Notes under the pieces: generated by a model
The model's input: the letters and a program-made list of their open reading frames with translations, nothing else
Database searches by the model: none
What the model was told of the DNA's origin: nothing
Origin: DASYXT01 sp035934555
GTDB lineage: Bacteria; Verrucomicrobiota; Verrucomicrobiia; Limisphaerales; UBA8199
NCBI GenBank assembly: GCA_035934555.1
Contig: DASYXT010000055.1
Location: forward strand, 62,001-126,000
DNA: 64,000 bases
Reading direction: 5' to 3'
Shown: in pieces, positions 1 to 7,973 of the stretch
Layout: the number at the start of each line of letters is the position of its first letter
Numbering within the stretch: the stretch's first letter is position 1
Made by a program: the position numbers and the translations under genes

Positions 1-774
1 AGGGATTTTGAGCGAAGGGGTCAACCACTTGTGGATTTCAGCATGCCCATCGGCAAAAGACATGCCGCAATTCCACTGATGATATGAGCCGGGCACATCG
101 GCCCAAACCACCCCTGACAGGCTAACCTCCAGCCAGCCATCGTTCAGTCCGCACATGTTCTCCTCAAGGAATACCAGCCCCATGCTGGGTCCGACAGGGT
201 TCATTAGTTCTGAGACCTTGCTGTAAGCAATGTAGTTGTTGCCATTTGGCGCAGTGCCGCAGTCGCCAATCGCCTGGCTTTTTACGCTGGCATAAATATT
301 TCCCATCATGCTCTGCATGGAATAGCTGCGCAGCCGCTGTCCGTCCTGGGAAGGGATATTATCGGCTGGGCATTTATAGACACCAAGCTGACCGCCGACG
401 TACGGCGCCATGATGCAGTTCTGATACAAGTAGCGGTTGGTGTTCCACTGGTTCATGCCCCAATCAACGCTGCCGCCGCCGCACCAAGTATCGGCATCAC
501 CGTCCGGCAAACCTGGGTGGCCCAGGGGTGCGTTGGGCATCATCGTGTCGGCGTTGTCCGTCGCGTACAGGTGCCAGCCGATCACCAACTGTTTCACATT
601 GTTAAGGCAGGCGACTTCCTGGGCCTTGCGCTTCGCATTGGCCAGGGCCGGGAGCAACATGGCTGCGAGGATGGCGATGATCGCGATAACCACCAGCAGC
701 TCGATCAGCGTAAAACCGGGGAGCCGGTCATTCCTTTTTTGACGCAGCCGGTAAAAGGTTTGCTGTTCAAACAT
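1..774 (-). CDS. Type II secretion-type pseudopilin (prepilin N-terminal methylation motif, H-X9-DG C-terminus), 3' end cut by window edge
   Basis: Reading the minus strand from the ATG at 774 gives an open frame of 258 codons to the window edge. After about 20 residues comes the class III prepilin motif GFTLIELLVVIAIIAILAAM, so prepilin peptidase should cut after the Gly and the following hydrophobic helix anchors the protein. Near the visible end is the sequence H-QWNCGMSFA-DGHAE, the H-X9-DG motif of the very large pseudopilin-like family of Planctomycetota and Verrucomicrobiota. Family members are abundant secreted or surface proteins; individual functions are unknown. The last residues and the stop lie outside the window. 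A + strand frame at 437-885 is only its shadow. Confidence 0.9.
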   Translation of the reverse strand, partial: MFEQQTFYRLRQKRNDRLPGFTLIELLVVIAIIAILAAMLLPALANAKRKAQEVACLNNVKQLVIGWHLYATDNADTMMPNAPLGHPGLPDGDADTWCGGGSVDWGMNQWNTNRYLYQNCIMAPYVGGQLGVYKCPADNIPSQDGQRLRSYSMQSMMGNIYASVKSQAIGDCGTAPNGNNYIAYSKVSELMNPVGPSMGLVFLEENMCGLNDGWLEVSLSGVVWADVPGSYHQWNCGMSFADGHAEIHKWLTPSLKIP

Positions 775-890
775 ATTCGAATGCCTATCGGCAATTCTCA
801 CGCGGTGCTGTCGCGCAGTCAAGCCCGGTTTGGCGACAGCCCGGTTTGGCCCGACCTGCCGCGCCGGGCTGGGCCGCATTATTAAGGCAG

Positions 891-932
891 TTTTAAAAAG
901 CCAGGGCGTTCGCAAGCCGCGAATGCCCCGGC
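891..932 (-). terminator. Probable Rho-independent terminator of the beta-propeller/Calx-beta gene
   Basis: On the minus strand, about 20 bp past the stop of the gene at 953-4234, a GC-rich inverted repeat (GGGCATTCGC / GCGAACGCCC, one G-T pair, extended by CC/GG outside one mismatch) with loop GGCTT is followed by CTTTTTAAAA. This is the usual stem plus T-tract arrangement. Confidence 0.6.
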
Positions 933-952
933 ACAGTTCCTAAGACGCGGCA

Positions 953-3900
953 CTATTTGTGCCGGATACGATAAAACTCCACCGGGTTGGCGGACGTGGC
1001 GGTGGCCCGGAACGTGGCCGTGCCCGGATTGCTATAGACTTGGACGATGGTGGCTCCGGCCACATCCGTATAAGGGCCGCCCACATTGGTGGCGCCCTGC
1101 AGCGCAAACGAGCCGGCATTGTCGTTAGCGTCGATGCTGGTGAAGGTGACGGTCACGTTTTGCGAGCCGGCGCTGGGCACGGCCGTGATGCCGCTGATCG
1201 AAGGCGGCCCAAGCCGGACGACACGCAGGTTGGAGAAATACGCGGCGGCGTCGGGTGTGCCGATGAACTGGTTGAACGCCCCGGCTTCAGGGCAATCATA
1301 CCCCAGCATCACGTACCCATTGGTGAAATGGGTCGCGTTCGTATAGACGAACAGCGGCGTCTTGTCGATGGACATGGTCACAACGTTGTTGACCTGTTTG
1401 ATCTCGACGTCCGACCAGGAGTCGTCTGCTGGCGCGGCGCTGAAGGGGCTGTTATTAGCCGGGGTCCCGCCGCTGATACCGCCCGGAGCGGTGAACACTT
1501 CGTGCTTGAATACATTCGGCAAGGCGGCCGTTACGGCCGGCTGCATCCAACCGGTGTTGGGCAGCGTGCCGCCCAAGCCGGTGAATTCCTCGAATTCGGT
1601 CGAGCCGAACCCGCCGGAGCCGCCCGGTGGCGCCTGCACCCAGTACCAGACGCCGTCGCTGGCCCAGGAGTTGGTGACACCGTTGTAAGCCGTCCACCAG
1701 TTGGTTTCGAGGCCGTTGTGGTTGATGCCGAACATCACACCTTCCACAGCAAAGGAGGCGTTGGCGCCTTCAATTAGGTTCATATTGAACCGCACGGCAT
1801 AATTGCCGCTTAACGCCTGGCCCTTGTAATAGACGTTAACGCCGCCGGAGAAGGTAATCGGCGAATTCTTGTTACAAGTAATGCGCAACGCGTTGGTGGC
1901 GCCGCTGGGGGGAAGGCCAATTAAGCCGTTGTTCGCGCTTTCGGGATTGGCCGCGGTGAGGTCGTACCCAAATTCCACGTTGTAGTCTGAGCCATAATCG
2001 GCCACGTCACCGTTGCCGTAAGTGATCGCCCAGTTGCCTGCATCGGCCGAATCGGTCAGCGGGTCGGAGAACAGGACCGTCGCGGGAGGATCGGCGTTGT
2101 CGATCAGGGTCAAAACAGCCGAGTTGGCGCCGGAAGTTAGGTATCCGGGGCCGCCCCCGAGAGCGATCGTAAAGGTCTTATCACCCACGTAGGTCGGATT
2201 GGCCGTATGCACGGGCGGCTGGCCATTCGCCAAAGGCGATACGGTCGCCGTCTGGGTGATGTCACCCGGATTAAACGTTACCGGCTGCGCGATAGTGAAG
2301 TCCGTCCCGGCAACAGCGGTGCCGGAGTAAGTGAACGCTGCGGACGAATATGACGGCGCATTGGTGTCACCCAAGCGTGTGACGGTTACCGAGGCGTAAT
2401 CATTGGAAAAGGCTTTATACATGGACGGCGCTGCGGCAGTGAGCACCAACTGGTTGCTCGAAGTGTTCTGGATGAATACCGTGTCGCTGGACGGCTGCGC
2501 CACACTATAGGCCGGACCGCCCTTGAGGGAGAGCACGACAGTGGTGGTTGGGCGCGGCACATTGGCGGTATCGGGGGTGATGGTGACGTTGGCCGATTGA
2601 ACTCCCGGAGCCAAAACAACGGAGAAAATGCTGCCGTTGCTGGCCGTGATGCCGCCAACGGTATAAACGCCATTGGTTGCGGTGCCGCCCAGCGTGAAAT
2701 TAACCGATACCGGGGCGGTGTAATCTAGGTTGGCGTTGGTCCGGGTGATCGTGAATATCCCGGGGATCGGGATGCCTGTGGTGCCATCGGACCCGCCTTG
2801 GGAGGCGAGGTTGCTCACCGCGGCGATGTTGACCTTGGTCGAGGGGAAGATCACGTTGAAACCCGTGACACCGCTGGCATTGCCTGTGGTGGTAGCCGTC
2901 GTGGTAATACCGAGGGTCCAGCTTTGCACCAGGCCGATGCCGGAGCTGCTCAGATAGATGTTATCGGCCGCGTCAAAGGCTACCCCACGCGCGTTGCCAC
3001 TAAAGGAAGTAGGGGTGGTGGTAAATAGGTTACCGACATCCGGCAAGCCGTTAGTCAGAGGAACGATGACAAACCAGTTGTCGATACTCACACCGGCAAC
3101 GTAGCGGCCATCAGGGGAGACGGCGATATCAACGGTGCCATGGGTAAGGCCGCCGACAGTGGTTCGGAAGTAATCCGCAGACCCGTTATTGTAGTAGGAA
3201 TTCCAGATTTGGTTGATGGCACCGGCCACGGGGTCGTATTGATAAATCTGGAGCAGAGGGTTGGAGTAATTTTCGCGATAGGTGCCAGCGTAAATGTAAC
3301 CGCTCGGCCCAACCTGCAGCCCGGGATACGGGTTACCGCCAAGCAGATGGCTATCCAGGTTAAGGCCCACCTCAGGCCCAAGGAGATCGGGTGGGGTTTC
3401 CCAAGGCAGCGCGGCAGTGGTGATGTTGCTGTAAACCAGAATGGAGTTGCGGCCATTGCCGCCGGTGAAATCTCCATCAATCTGCAGGAGGGTTGCCCCG
3501 GAAGCGAGGCTGCCCAACAGGATCGGACGGGATGCGGTAGTGGCATGGACACCCGCCGCCAAACCGGCGGTCATGCCTGCCGGGCCGAGGAACAACTGCG
3601 CGCTGGTGAGATTGGGGTCGAACCTGTAGGTGCCGTCGCCACCCGTGCCGGTGCCGGTCCCGGAGTAGGTAGTGTCACCGACCATAACGTAATCGTCATC
3701 GGCGACCGAAATGCGGTACGGGCTGAATCCATTATTGGCCCAGGCTATGCCGCCAGAATTGACGCCAGGCAACGCTAGTGACAAGTCACCATTCAATGCG
3801 TAGAGGCCACCGGCACCGGAAGCCGCCACATACACCCGGCCAAAGTACGGTGACGTTGGATGTCGGTTCACGTCAATCCCGCGGGGAGTGAAACCAAAGG

Positions 3901-4234
3901 AGCTGTTGATCAGCGTCGGCGCACCCGCTCCGAGCTTGTAAACCATGATGGAGTACGTGGTATGGGTGCCGAGGGCGAAGCTATAAACGCCACTGGCGAG
4001 ATTCGTGCCGGTGGTAATGCCGTTGTAATTGGCGTTCGTTGTGCCGTCGTCGTAAGCGACGGTGACGTTGCCGCCGCCTTCGTTCAGCACGAAAGAGATA
4101 TTGCCGGCGTTGTTGGTAACCCCGGAGGCGTACGGGGTGGCGTGTACGATTTGACCCGCCAGCGCGGAGGCGGCCAGGGCCACTGCCAAGCGGGCCAGCC
4201 GGGGCGGGGTGTGGAGGGGATGGTTGAACTTCAT
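953..4234 (-). CDS. Large secreted protein with N-terminal beta-propeller-like region, Calx-beta-like repeats and C-terminal FYR domain
   Basis: Start chosen at the ATG at 4234 (1,093 aa); the frame is open to an ATG at 4258, but the later one begins a normal signal peptide (MKFNHPLHTPPRLARLAVAL..., cleavage near IVHA-TP). The first ~430 residues read like a six- or seven-bladed propeller (SPDGRYVAGVSID, AADNIYLSSSGIG). From ~470 to ~700 follow two Calx-beta-like segments (FTITRTNANLDY..., VTVTRLGDTNAP...). From ~700 comes a LamG/concanavalin-like region (LFSDPLTDSADAGNWAIT) and finally an ~80-residue beta domain ending VEFYRIRHK. It is probably exported or surface-bound. Substrate unknown. 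It is probably monocistronic, with a terminator just downstream. Confidence 0.75.
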   Translation of the reverse strand: MKFNHPLHTPPRLARLAVALAASALAGQIVHATPYASGVTNNAGNISFVLNEGGGNVTVAYDDGTTNANYNGITTGTNLASGVYSFALGTHTTYSIMVYKLGAGAPTLINSSFGFTPRGIDVNRHPTSPYFGRVYVAASGAGGLYALNGDLSLALPGVNSGGIAWANNGFSPYRISVADDDYVMVGDTTYSGTGTGTGGDGTYRFDPNLTSAQLFLGPAGMTAGLAAGVHATTASRPILLGSLASGATLLQIDGDFTGGNGRNSILVYSNITTAALPWETPPDLLGPEVGLNLDSHLLGGNPYPGLQVGPSGYIYAGTYRENYSNPLLQIYQYDPVAGAINQIWNSYYNNGSADYFRTTVGGLTHGTVDIAVSPDGRYVAGVSIDNWFVIVPLTNGLPDVGNLFTTTPTSFSGNARGVAFDAADNIYLSSSGIGLVQSWTLGITTTATTTGNASGVTGFNVIFPSTKVNIAAVSNLASQGGSDGTTGIPIPGIFTITRTNANLDYTAPVSVNFTLGGTATNGVYTVGGITASNGSIFSVVLAPGVQSANVTITPDTANVPRPTTTVVLSLKGGPAYSVAQPSSDTVFIQNTSSNQLVLTAAAPSMYKAFSNDYASVTVTRLGDTNAPSYSSAAFTYSGTAVAGTDFTIAQPVTFNPGDITQTATVSPLANGQPPVHTANPTYVGDKTFTIALGGGPGYLTSGANSAVLTLIDNADPPATVLFSDPLTDSADAGNWAITYGNGDVADYGSDYNVEFGYDLTAANPESANNGLIGLPPSGATNALRITCNKNSPITFSGGVNVYYKGQALSGNYAVRFNMNLIEGANASFAVEGVMFGINHNGLETNWWTAYNGVTNSWASDGVWYWVQAPPGGSGGFGSTEFEEFTGLGGTLPNTGWMQPAVTAALPNVFKHEVFTAPGGISGGTPANNSPFSAAPADDSWSDVEIKQVNNVVTMSIDKTPLFVYTNATHFTNGYVMLGYDCPEAGAFNQFIGTPDAAAYFSNLRVVRLGPPSISGITAVPSAGSQNVTVTFTSIDANDNAGSFALQGATNVGGPYTDVAGATIVQVYSNPGTATFRATATSANPVEFYRIRHK

Positions 4235-4572
4235 AATGTGACTTGATGATCCAGACAATAAATGGTCATGACATTAGCCAAAGACGAACAACCGGTTCGC
4301 CCAATTTATTGTGTAATGGTGAGGACTATAGAACCTTGAACCGAAAATGCAATCACAAAAAGGGGCTTTGTATTGATTAAGCGCAGCAGGGATGTAAGGT
4401 CTGGCAACTCCCGGATGAGAGGAGCCCAGAAGGGCTGCACCCCCGGGCTTCGCGCGGAAATCGCAGTGGGGGCGCCGAAGGGGAAACCGTTAAAACGGCC
4501 GAGGGCGGCTCTTCCGGCGGGGTACACACTCCATGAACTGGACTCTTAATGAAATTGCGGGTGTTAATAGGA

Positions 4573-4599
4573 ACGGAGCGCGGGACTTTAGTCCGCAGC
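4573..4599 (+). repeat. Palindromic repeat family P (GGAGCGCGG-ACTTTAGT-CCGCAGC), copy 1
   Basis: Nearly perfect palindrome with core GGGACTTTAGTCC flanked by GGAGCGC on one side and GCAGCG on the other. Six further copies lie at 4654, 15530, 15611, 15681, 18910 and 62701. Confidence 0.75.
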
Positions 4600-4653
4600 G
4601 ATCATCTAATTGGAGATAGTCCGGAGAACGGCGAGGCTGCTGGATGAGGACGT

Positions 4654-4684
4654 TGCAGCGGACCAAAGTCCCGCGCTGCGCTCC
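4654..4684 (-). repeat. Palindromic repeat family P, copy 2 (inverted relative to copy 1)
   Basis: Contains GCAGCGGACCAAAGTCCCGC followed by GCTGCGCTCC, the reverse complement layout of copy 1 with one substitution in the core. The two copies, 55 bp apart, could fold into one long cruciform. Confidence 0.75.
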
Positions 4685-4694
4685 TGAATTTGTC

Positions 4695-5357
4695 CTAAAA
4701 CGAGACAGGCGGCGACAGAACCGGGTCAGCCAGCGAGCGGATGGTGCGCTTGCCTTCGGTCGGCAAGGTGTAGGGGACGAAGCGCGGGCGAAGGAAGCTC
4801 GTGGGCAACGGGACCCGGCTTTTGATGCGTTTGTAGTTGATGGGCCCGTAGAAGCGGCTGTCGGAACTGGACGAACGGTTGTCGCCCATGACGAAGTATT
4901 CGTCGGTGTCGAGGTGGAACACGGCGTTGTCGTTGCGCTCGTCGGGGAAAGTGAAGGTGTGCTTCGGCAGGTAAGGTTCCAGGAGCATGCGGCCGTTAAT
5001 GAAGACGAACCCGCGCAACAATCGCACGGTTTCACCGGGCAATCCGACCACACGCTTGAGGGCGTAATCGGTGCCGCCATCGTCGAGTAGGACGATATCA
5101 CCGCGGGCGAGGGCAGTGGCGATGGGCGTGGTATAAACGCGCGCGCCAGGGGAGTAGGTCGGGCTCATGCTCTCGCCGTCCACCACCGATACCGAACCAA
5201 AGGAACTGAGGACGGTATGGCCGGCAGCGATACCCAGAAACGCCGCCGTAAGGATGGTCAAAAACCAGCGGAATGGTTCCTTGCGCCATAAATTTACCCC
5301 GAACCGATACATCTCTCGCATACAGGCTTCAGACAGGTGATGCAAGATGCTTGCCAA
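4695..5357 (-). CDS. lepB: Signal peptidase I (S26 family)
   Basis: Membrane-bound Ser/Lys protease that removes signal peptides from exported proteins. In the 220-residue frame the family boxes appear in order: one N-terminal transmembrane helix (~30-50), GESMSPT with catalytic Ser63, YALKRVVGLPGE with catalytic Lys101, and MGDNRSSSSDSRFYGPI (158-172). Length is normal for a one-helix type. The first 12 residues may not be translated; ATG codons at 5321 and 5312 are alternatives. It lies alone, in the same direction as the secreted protein downstream but 460 bp from it. The many exported proteins in the window fit its role. Confidence 0.93.
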   Translation of the reverse strand: MASILHHLSEACMREMYRFGVNLWRKEPFRWFLTILTAAFLGIAAGHTVLSSFGSVSVVDGESMSPTYSPGARVYTTPIATALARGDIVLLDDGGTDYALKRVVGLPGETVRLLRGFVFINGRMLLEPYLPKHTFTFPDERNDNAVFHLDTDEYFVMGDNRSSSSDSRFYGPINYKRIKSRVPLPTSFLRPRFVPYTLPTEGKRTIRSLADPVLSPPVSF

Positions 5358-5491
5358 CCGGGCGGCAGCGGGGGATTAAGAACAAGATTAGTAATAAAAG
5401 GGCAAAACGGGGTGGGGAAGAGGGGAAAATGGGGCAACGGAGGGAGGGTTGGGGGGTGGGATTGGGGCTAAGATGAGGAGGAAGGCTTACC

Positions 5492-5558
5492 GATTACGAT
5501 TAGGATTACGATTAGGATTACGATTAGGATTACGATTAAGATTAAGATTAAGATTAAG
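5492..5558 (+). repeat. GATTAC/GATTAG/GATTAA hexanucleotide tandem repeat
   Basis: About eleven uninterrupted six-base units: alternating GATTAC and GATTAG first, then GATTAA. A longer frame through it would encode an Arg-Leu repeat (RLGLRLGLRL) fused to the CPBP gene. That is very probably not translated, because a good ribosome-binding site and ATG follow immediately. Related tracts are at 26256-26320 and, shorter, at 12070 and 49645. Confidence 0.85.
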
Positions 5559-5571
5559 GAAAGGGAAGAGC

Positions 5572-6693
5572 ATGGGGGTGGAGGAGAAGTCGTTAATCAA
5601 CACGGCGGGTGAACCGGAGCGGGAGGTGCGGTCACGCCGAGCAAACCTGCTCGAAGCGCTTGGGGTGATGCTGCTGCTGCTGGTGGCGCTATGGTGGGTG
5701 GCATATCCCGTCGGCGTGCTGTTGCGGGTCCAGGCCGGCAGCCTCGGTGGAGGCGCGCTGGTCGCGGCGTTGCTGCTATTCGCCGGAGCGCTCAGTCCAC
5801 GCTGGCACCGCGATACGCTGGCATCCTGGGGGTTGGGCAATCCGCTCGAACTGGCGCGGTGCCTTCACCGGAGCCGGCCACCCGTGCAATTGGCCCTCGC
5901 GGGCCTGCTTGGGACCGGGGTCGGGCTGCTGACCAGCGAATTGTACTATTACGCGACGCGAGCAAAGCAGGTCAGCTTCGGCATCGAACCGAGCTCGAGC
6001 TTTCACCTGCAGAGCATGCTGGGAAGCAACGCCGCCGTGTGGGCCTTGTGCCTGGTGATCGCGCTGGTCTGGACGACCTGCTTCATCCGGTATGACAATT
6101 TGTGGCTGGCGTTGCGGGTGGCAGCAGCGCTGCTGGCAATATTGCTGCCGGTATTATTGTTGGTGGCCTGGGGGGTGAATGGGCCCGAGGTGTTCCGGCA
6201 TGGCCATGCGCGGGCGCTCATCGGCAACGGCCTGGGCTACATCTTCTGGGGAGCGATGCAGCAGTTGTTGTTCTGTTCGTATTTCGGCACGCGCCTGCGC
6301 AAAGCGTTCGGTCCCGGGCAAACACCCGCCGGCCGCGCCCGGAAACGGTTAGGGGTGGCGCTGCTCAACGGACTGTTCTTTGGCGTCGTCCACATGAACA
6401 GTTGGTTGCTGGTCGGATTTACGTGGGCGTTGGGGACGATTTTTGCCTGGTTCTTCATGGAGGACCGCTACCGCAACGTGCAAGCCTTCGGGTTGGTGCA
6501 CGGGGTGTTGGGGACGTTTGTGCTGTGGCTGTTTTCTAGTGGGCCGGCAACGATCCGCGTGCGGTTGCGAGTGGGGCCGTGGGCGATGCCGCACCATTTG
6601 GATGTCACGATGCTGGTGGTTGGGAGCGGGCTGATCGGCGCGCTGGCGCTGGCGCTGGGAGCGGCTTTGAAAAGCGGGGAGCGGGAAGCGTAG
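5572..6693 (+). CDS. CPBP (CAAX protease/bacteriocin-processing, Abi) family membrane protein with altered motif 1
   Basis: Polytopic protein of 373 residues with about eight hydrophobic helices. The start at 5572 is preceded by AAGGAAAGGGAAGAG; the frame is open further upstream only through a hexamer repeat. Active CPBP glutamic proteases carry EExxxR in motif 1, FxxxH in motif 2 and a histidine in motif 3. Here motif 2 (LFFGVVHMNSW) and motif 3 (FGLVHGVLGTF) are intact, but motif 1 reads MQQLLFCSYFGTRLRKAF: the two glutamates are glutamines. The protein may be inactive or a binding-only paralogue. No partner gene is adjacent. Confidence 0.75.
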   Translation: MGVEEKSLINTAGEPEREVRSRRANLLEALGVMLLLLVALWWVAYPVGVLLRVQAGSLGGGALVAALLLFAGALSPRWHRDTLASWGLGNPLELARCLHRSRPPVQLALAGLLGTGVGLLTSELYYYATRAKQVSFGIEPSSSFHLQSMLGSNAAVWALCLVIALVWTTCFIRYDNLWLALRVAAALLAILLPVLLLVAWGVNGPEVFRHGHARALIGNGLGYIFWGAMQQLLFCSYFGTRLRKAFGPGQTPAGRARKRLGVALLNGLFFGVVHMNSWLLVGFTWALGTIFAWFFMEDRYRNVQAFGLVHGVLGTFVLWLFSSGPATIRVRLRVGPWAMPHHLDVTMLVVGSGLIGALALALGAALKSGEREA

Positions 6694-6736
6694 AGCGGGA
6701 AGCGTAGAGCGGGGTTTGGCCCCGGATTTAGCGCTT

Positions 6737-6986
6737 GATTTGACGTCTAATGATTGGCGCAGCGCCCCTCATGGGAGTTTGGCGGTGATTTGTCGCGAAG
6801 CGTCTTGGACTGCGGCAGCCCTCTGCCGCTGTCAGAGGGGCTGAGGCAGTCGAAAGCGCCAGAGGGCTGGCGCAGTCCAAAAGCTGGCGCCTGATTTGAC
6901 GTCCAATGATCGGCGGAGCGCCCCTTATGGGAGTTTGGCGGTGATTTGTCGCGAAGCGTCTTGGAGTGCGGCAGCCCTCTGCCGCT
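6737..6986 (+). repeat. Tandem 94-bp repeats carrying REP hairpins, upstream of the RAYT gene
   Basis: The segment 6737-6830 recurs at 6893-6986 with few changes, and each ends in a forward REP. Forward REPs are at 6800-6830 and 6956-6986; an inverted REP is at 6855-6884. The 6800/6855 pair is a REPIN-like arrangement. This accounts for most of the 346 bp between the CPBP gene and the transposase; the remainder holds a small GAAGCGTAGAGCGG direct repeat at about 6686-6712. Confidence 0.85.
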
Positions 6987-7039
6987 TTCTATCTAATTTC
7001 ATACTGGAAAAATATTAGACTAAACCCCACTCTGCGCTC

Positions 7040-7609
7040 ATGCCTGAGCGGCACCCGGATTGGCCCCATGCGCCCCTGCACCAACTGAGCGTTCGGGGCA
7101 CTTACTTTGTCACCAGCAGCACCTACTTGAAGCCCCACCACTTTCGTGGAAAGAACCGCCTGCAGGTTCTGCATCGTGGGCTGCTGAGTATGGCGCACAA
7201 GTTCGGCTGGCAACTGGAGGCCTGGGCGGTTTTTTCGAACCATTACCATTTCGTAGGTCATTCTCCAGTCGACGCCCCGGATGCCTCGAACCTGGCGGAT
7301 ATGCTCAGAATGCTGCACGTCAAAACGGCGGAATGGGTGAACAAGCTCGATCACAGCCCGGGCCGGCAGGTTTGGTTCAATTTCCGTGAAACCCGGTTGA
7401 CCTATCAGAAGAGCTATCTGGCTCGGCTCAATTACGTGCATCAGAACCCGGTCAAGCATGGGCTTGTGCCGGTGGCAAACCAGTATCCGTGGTGCTCGGC
7501 TCGCTGGTTTGAACGCACGGCGTCGGTGGCGATGGTGAAATCCATTTACCGGTTTAAGATCGACAGACTGCAGGTACCGGATGAATTCGAGGTAGCGCCG
7601 GAATGGTGA
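7040..7609 (+). CDS. REP-associated tyrosine transposase (RAYT, Y1/HUH family)
   Basis: A 189-residue single-domain HUH nuclease of the IS200-like Y1 superfamily. The HUH motif is HYH at 68-70 (FSNHYHFVGH), and the candidate nucleophile is Tyr132 in NYVHQNPVKHGLV. RAYTs are domesticated, usually single-copy enzymes that nick and join REP hairpins; they are not flanked by their own terminal repeats. Here three REPs lie just upstream and five just downstream, the standard context. Length is typical. Nothing suggests decay: both motifs and the C-terminus are present. Confidence 0.92.
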   Translation: MPERHPDWPHAPLHQLSVRGTYFVTSSTYLKPHHFRGKNRLQVLHRGLLSMAHKFGWQLEAWAVFSNHYHFVGHSPVDAPDASNLADMLRMLHVKTAEWVNKLDHSPGRQVWFNFRETRLTYQKSYLARLNYVHQNPVKHGLVPVANQYPWCSARWFERTASVAMVKSIYRFKIDRLQVPDEFEVAPEW

Positions 7610-7637
7610 GGGGCCGAAAGCGGTGGTTTGTCGCGAA

Positions 7638-7909
7638 GCGTCTTGGACTGAGGCAGCCCTCTGCCGCTATGGAGGGGCTGAGGCCCCTCGAAAGCGCCAG
7701 AGGGCTGGCGCAGTCCAAAAGCTGGCGCTGCAATGGCGGGCGTTGCGTTTTTCGCGAAGCGTCTTGGACTGCGGCAGCCCTCTGCCGCTGGGGAGGGGCT
7801 GAGGCACTCGAAAGCGCCAGAGGGCTGGCGCAGTCCAAAAGCTAGCGCTGCAATTGGCTGGCGTTGCCATTTCGCGAAGCGTCGTGGACTGCGCCAGCCC
7901 TCTGGCGCT
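7638..7909 (+). repeat. REP cluster downstream of the RAYT gene (five hairpins, two REPIN pairs)
   Basis: Forward copies at 7638-7668, 7759-7789 and 7879-7909; inverted copies at 7693-7722 and 7813-7842. Forward units carry TTGGACTGCGGCAGCCCTCT followed by GCCGCT. Inverted units read TTGGACTGCGCCAGCCCTCT followed by GGCGCT on the other strand. The TTGGACTG head and the GCCCTC loop are constant while the stem changes on both sides together, so the hairpin itself is conserved. Frames at 7546-7975 are artefacts of these repeats. Confidence 0.88.
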
Positions 7910-7973
7910 TTGAAACTGGTCACGCTTTGATTGGTCATTGTTCAGCGATTCCCGTTCCTCTAGCCTCGCGCGC

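Larger units (their letters stand above)
4235..4694. other. Intergenic region with an inverted pair of palindromic repeats
   Basis: Upstream of the propeller gene and downstream of lepB. It holds two copies (4573-4599 and 4654-4684) of the GCGGACTTTAGTCCGC palindrome in opposite orientation. A 73-codon minus frame at 4306-4527 shows no family resemblance, signal sequence or ribosome-binding site, so I do not call it a gene. Confidence 0.6.

Noticed and set aside
4306..4527. 73-codon minus frame between lepB and the propeller gene
   Set aside because: No start signal, domain or secretion signal; composition resembles noncoding sequence.
6737..7909. CRISPR array
   Set aside because: Repeats are hairpins in both orientations with unequal gaps, no cas genes, and a RAYT between them.
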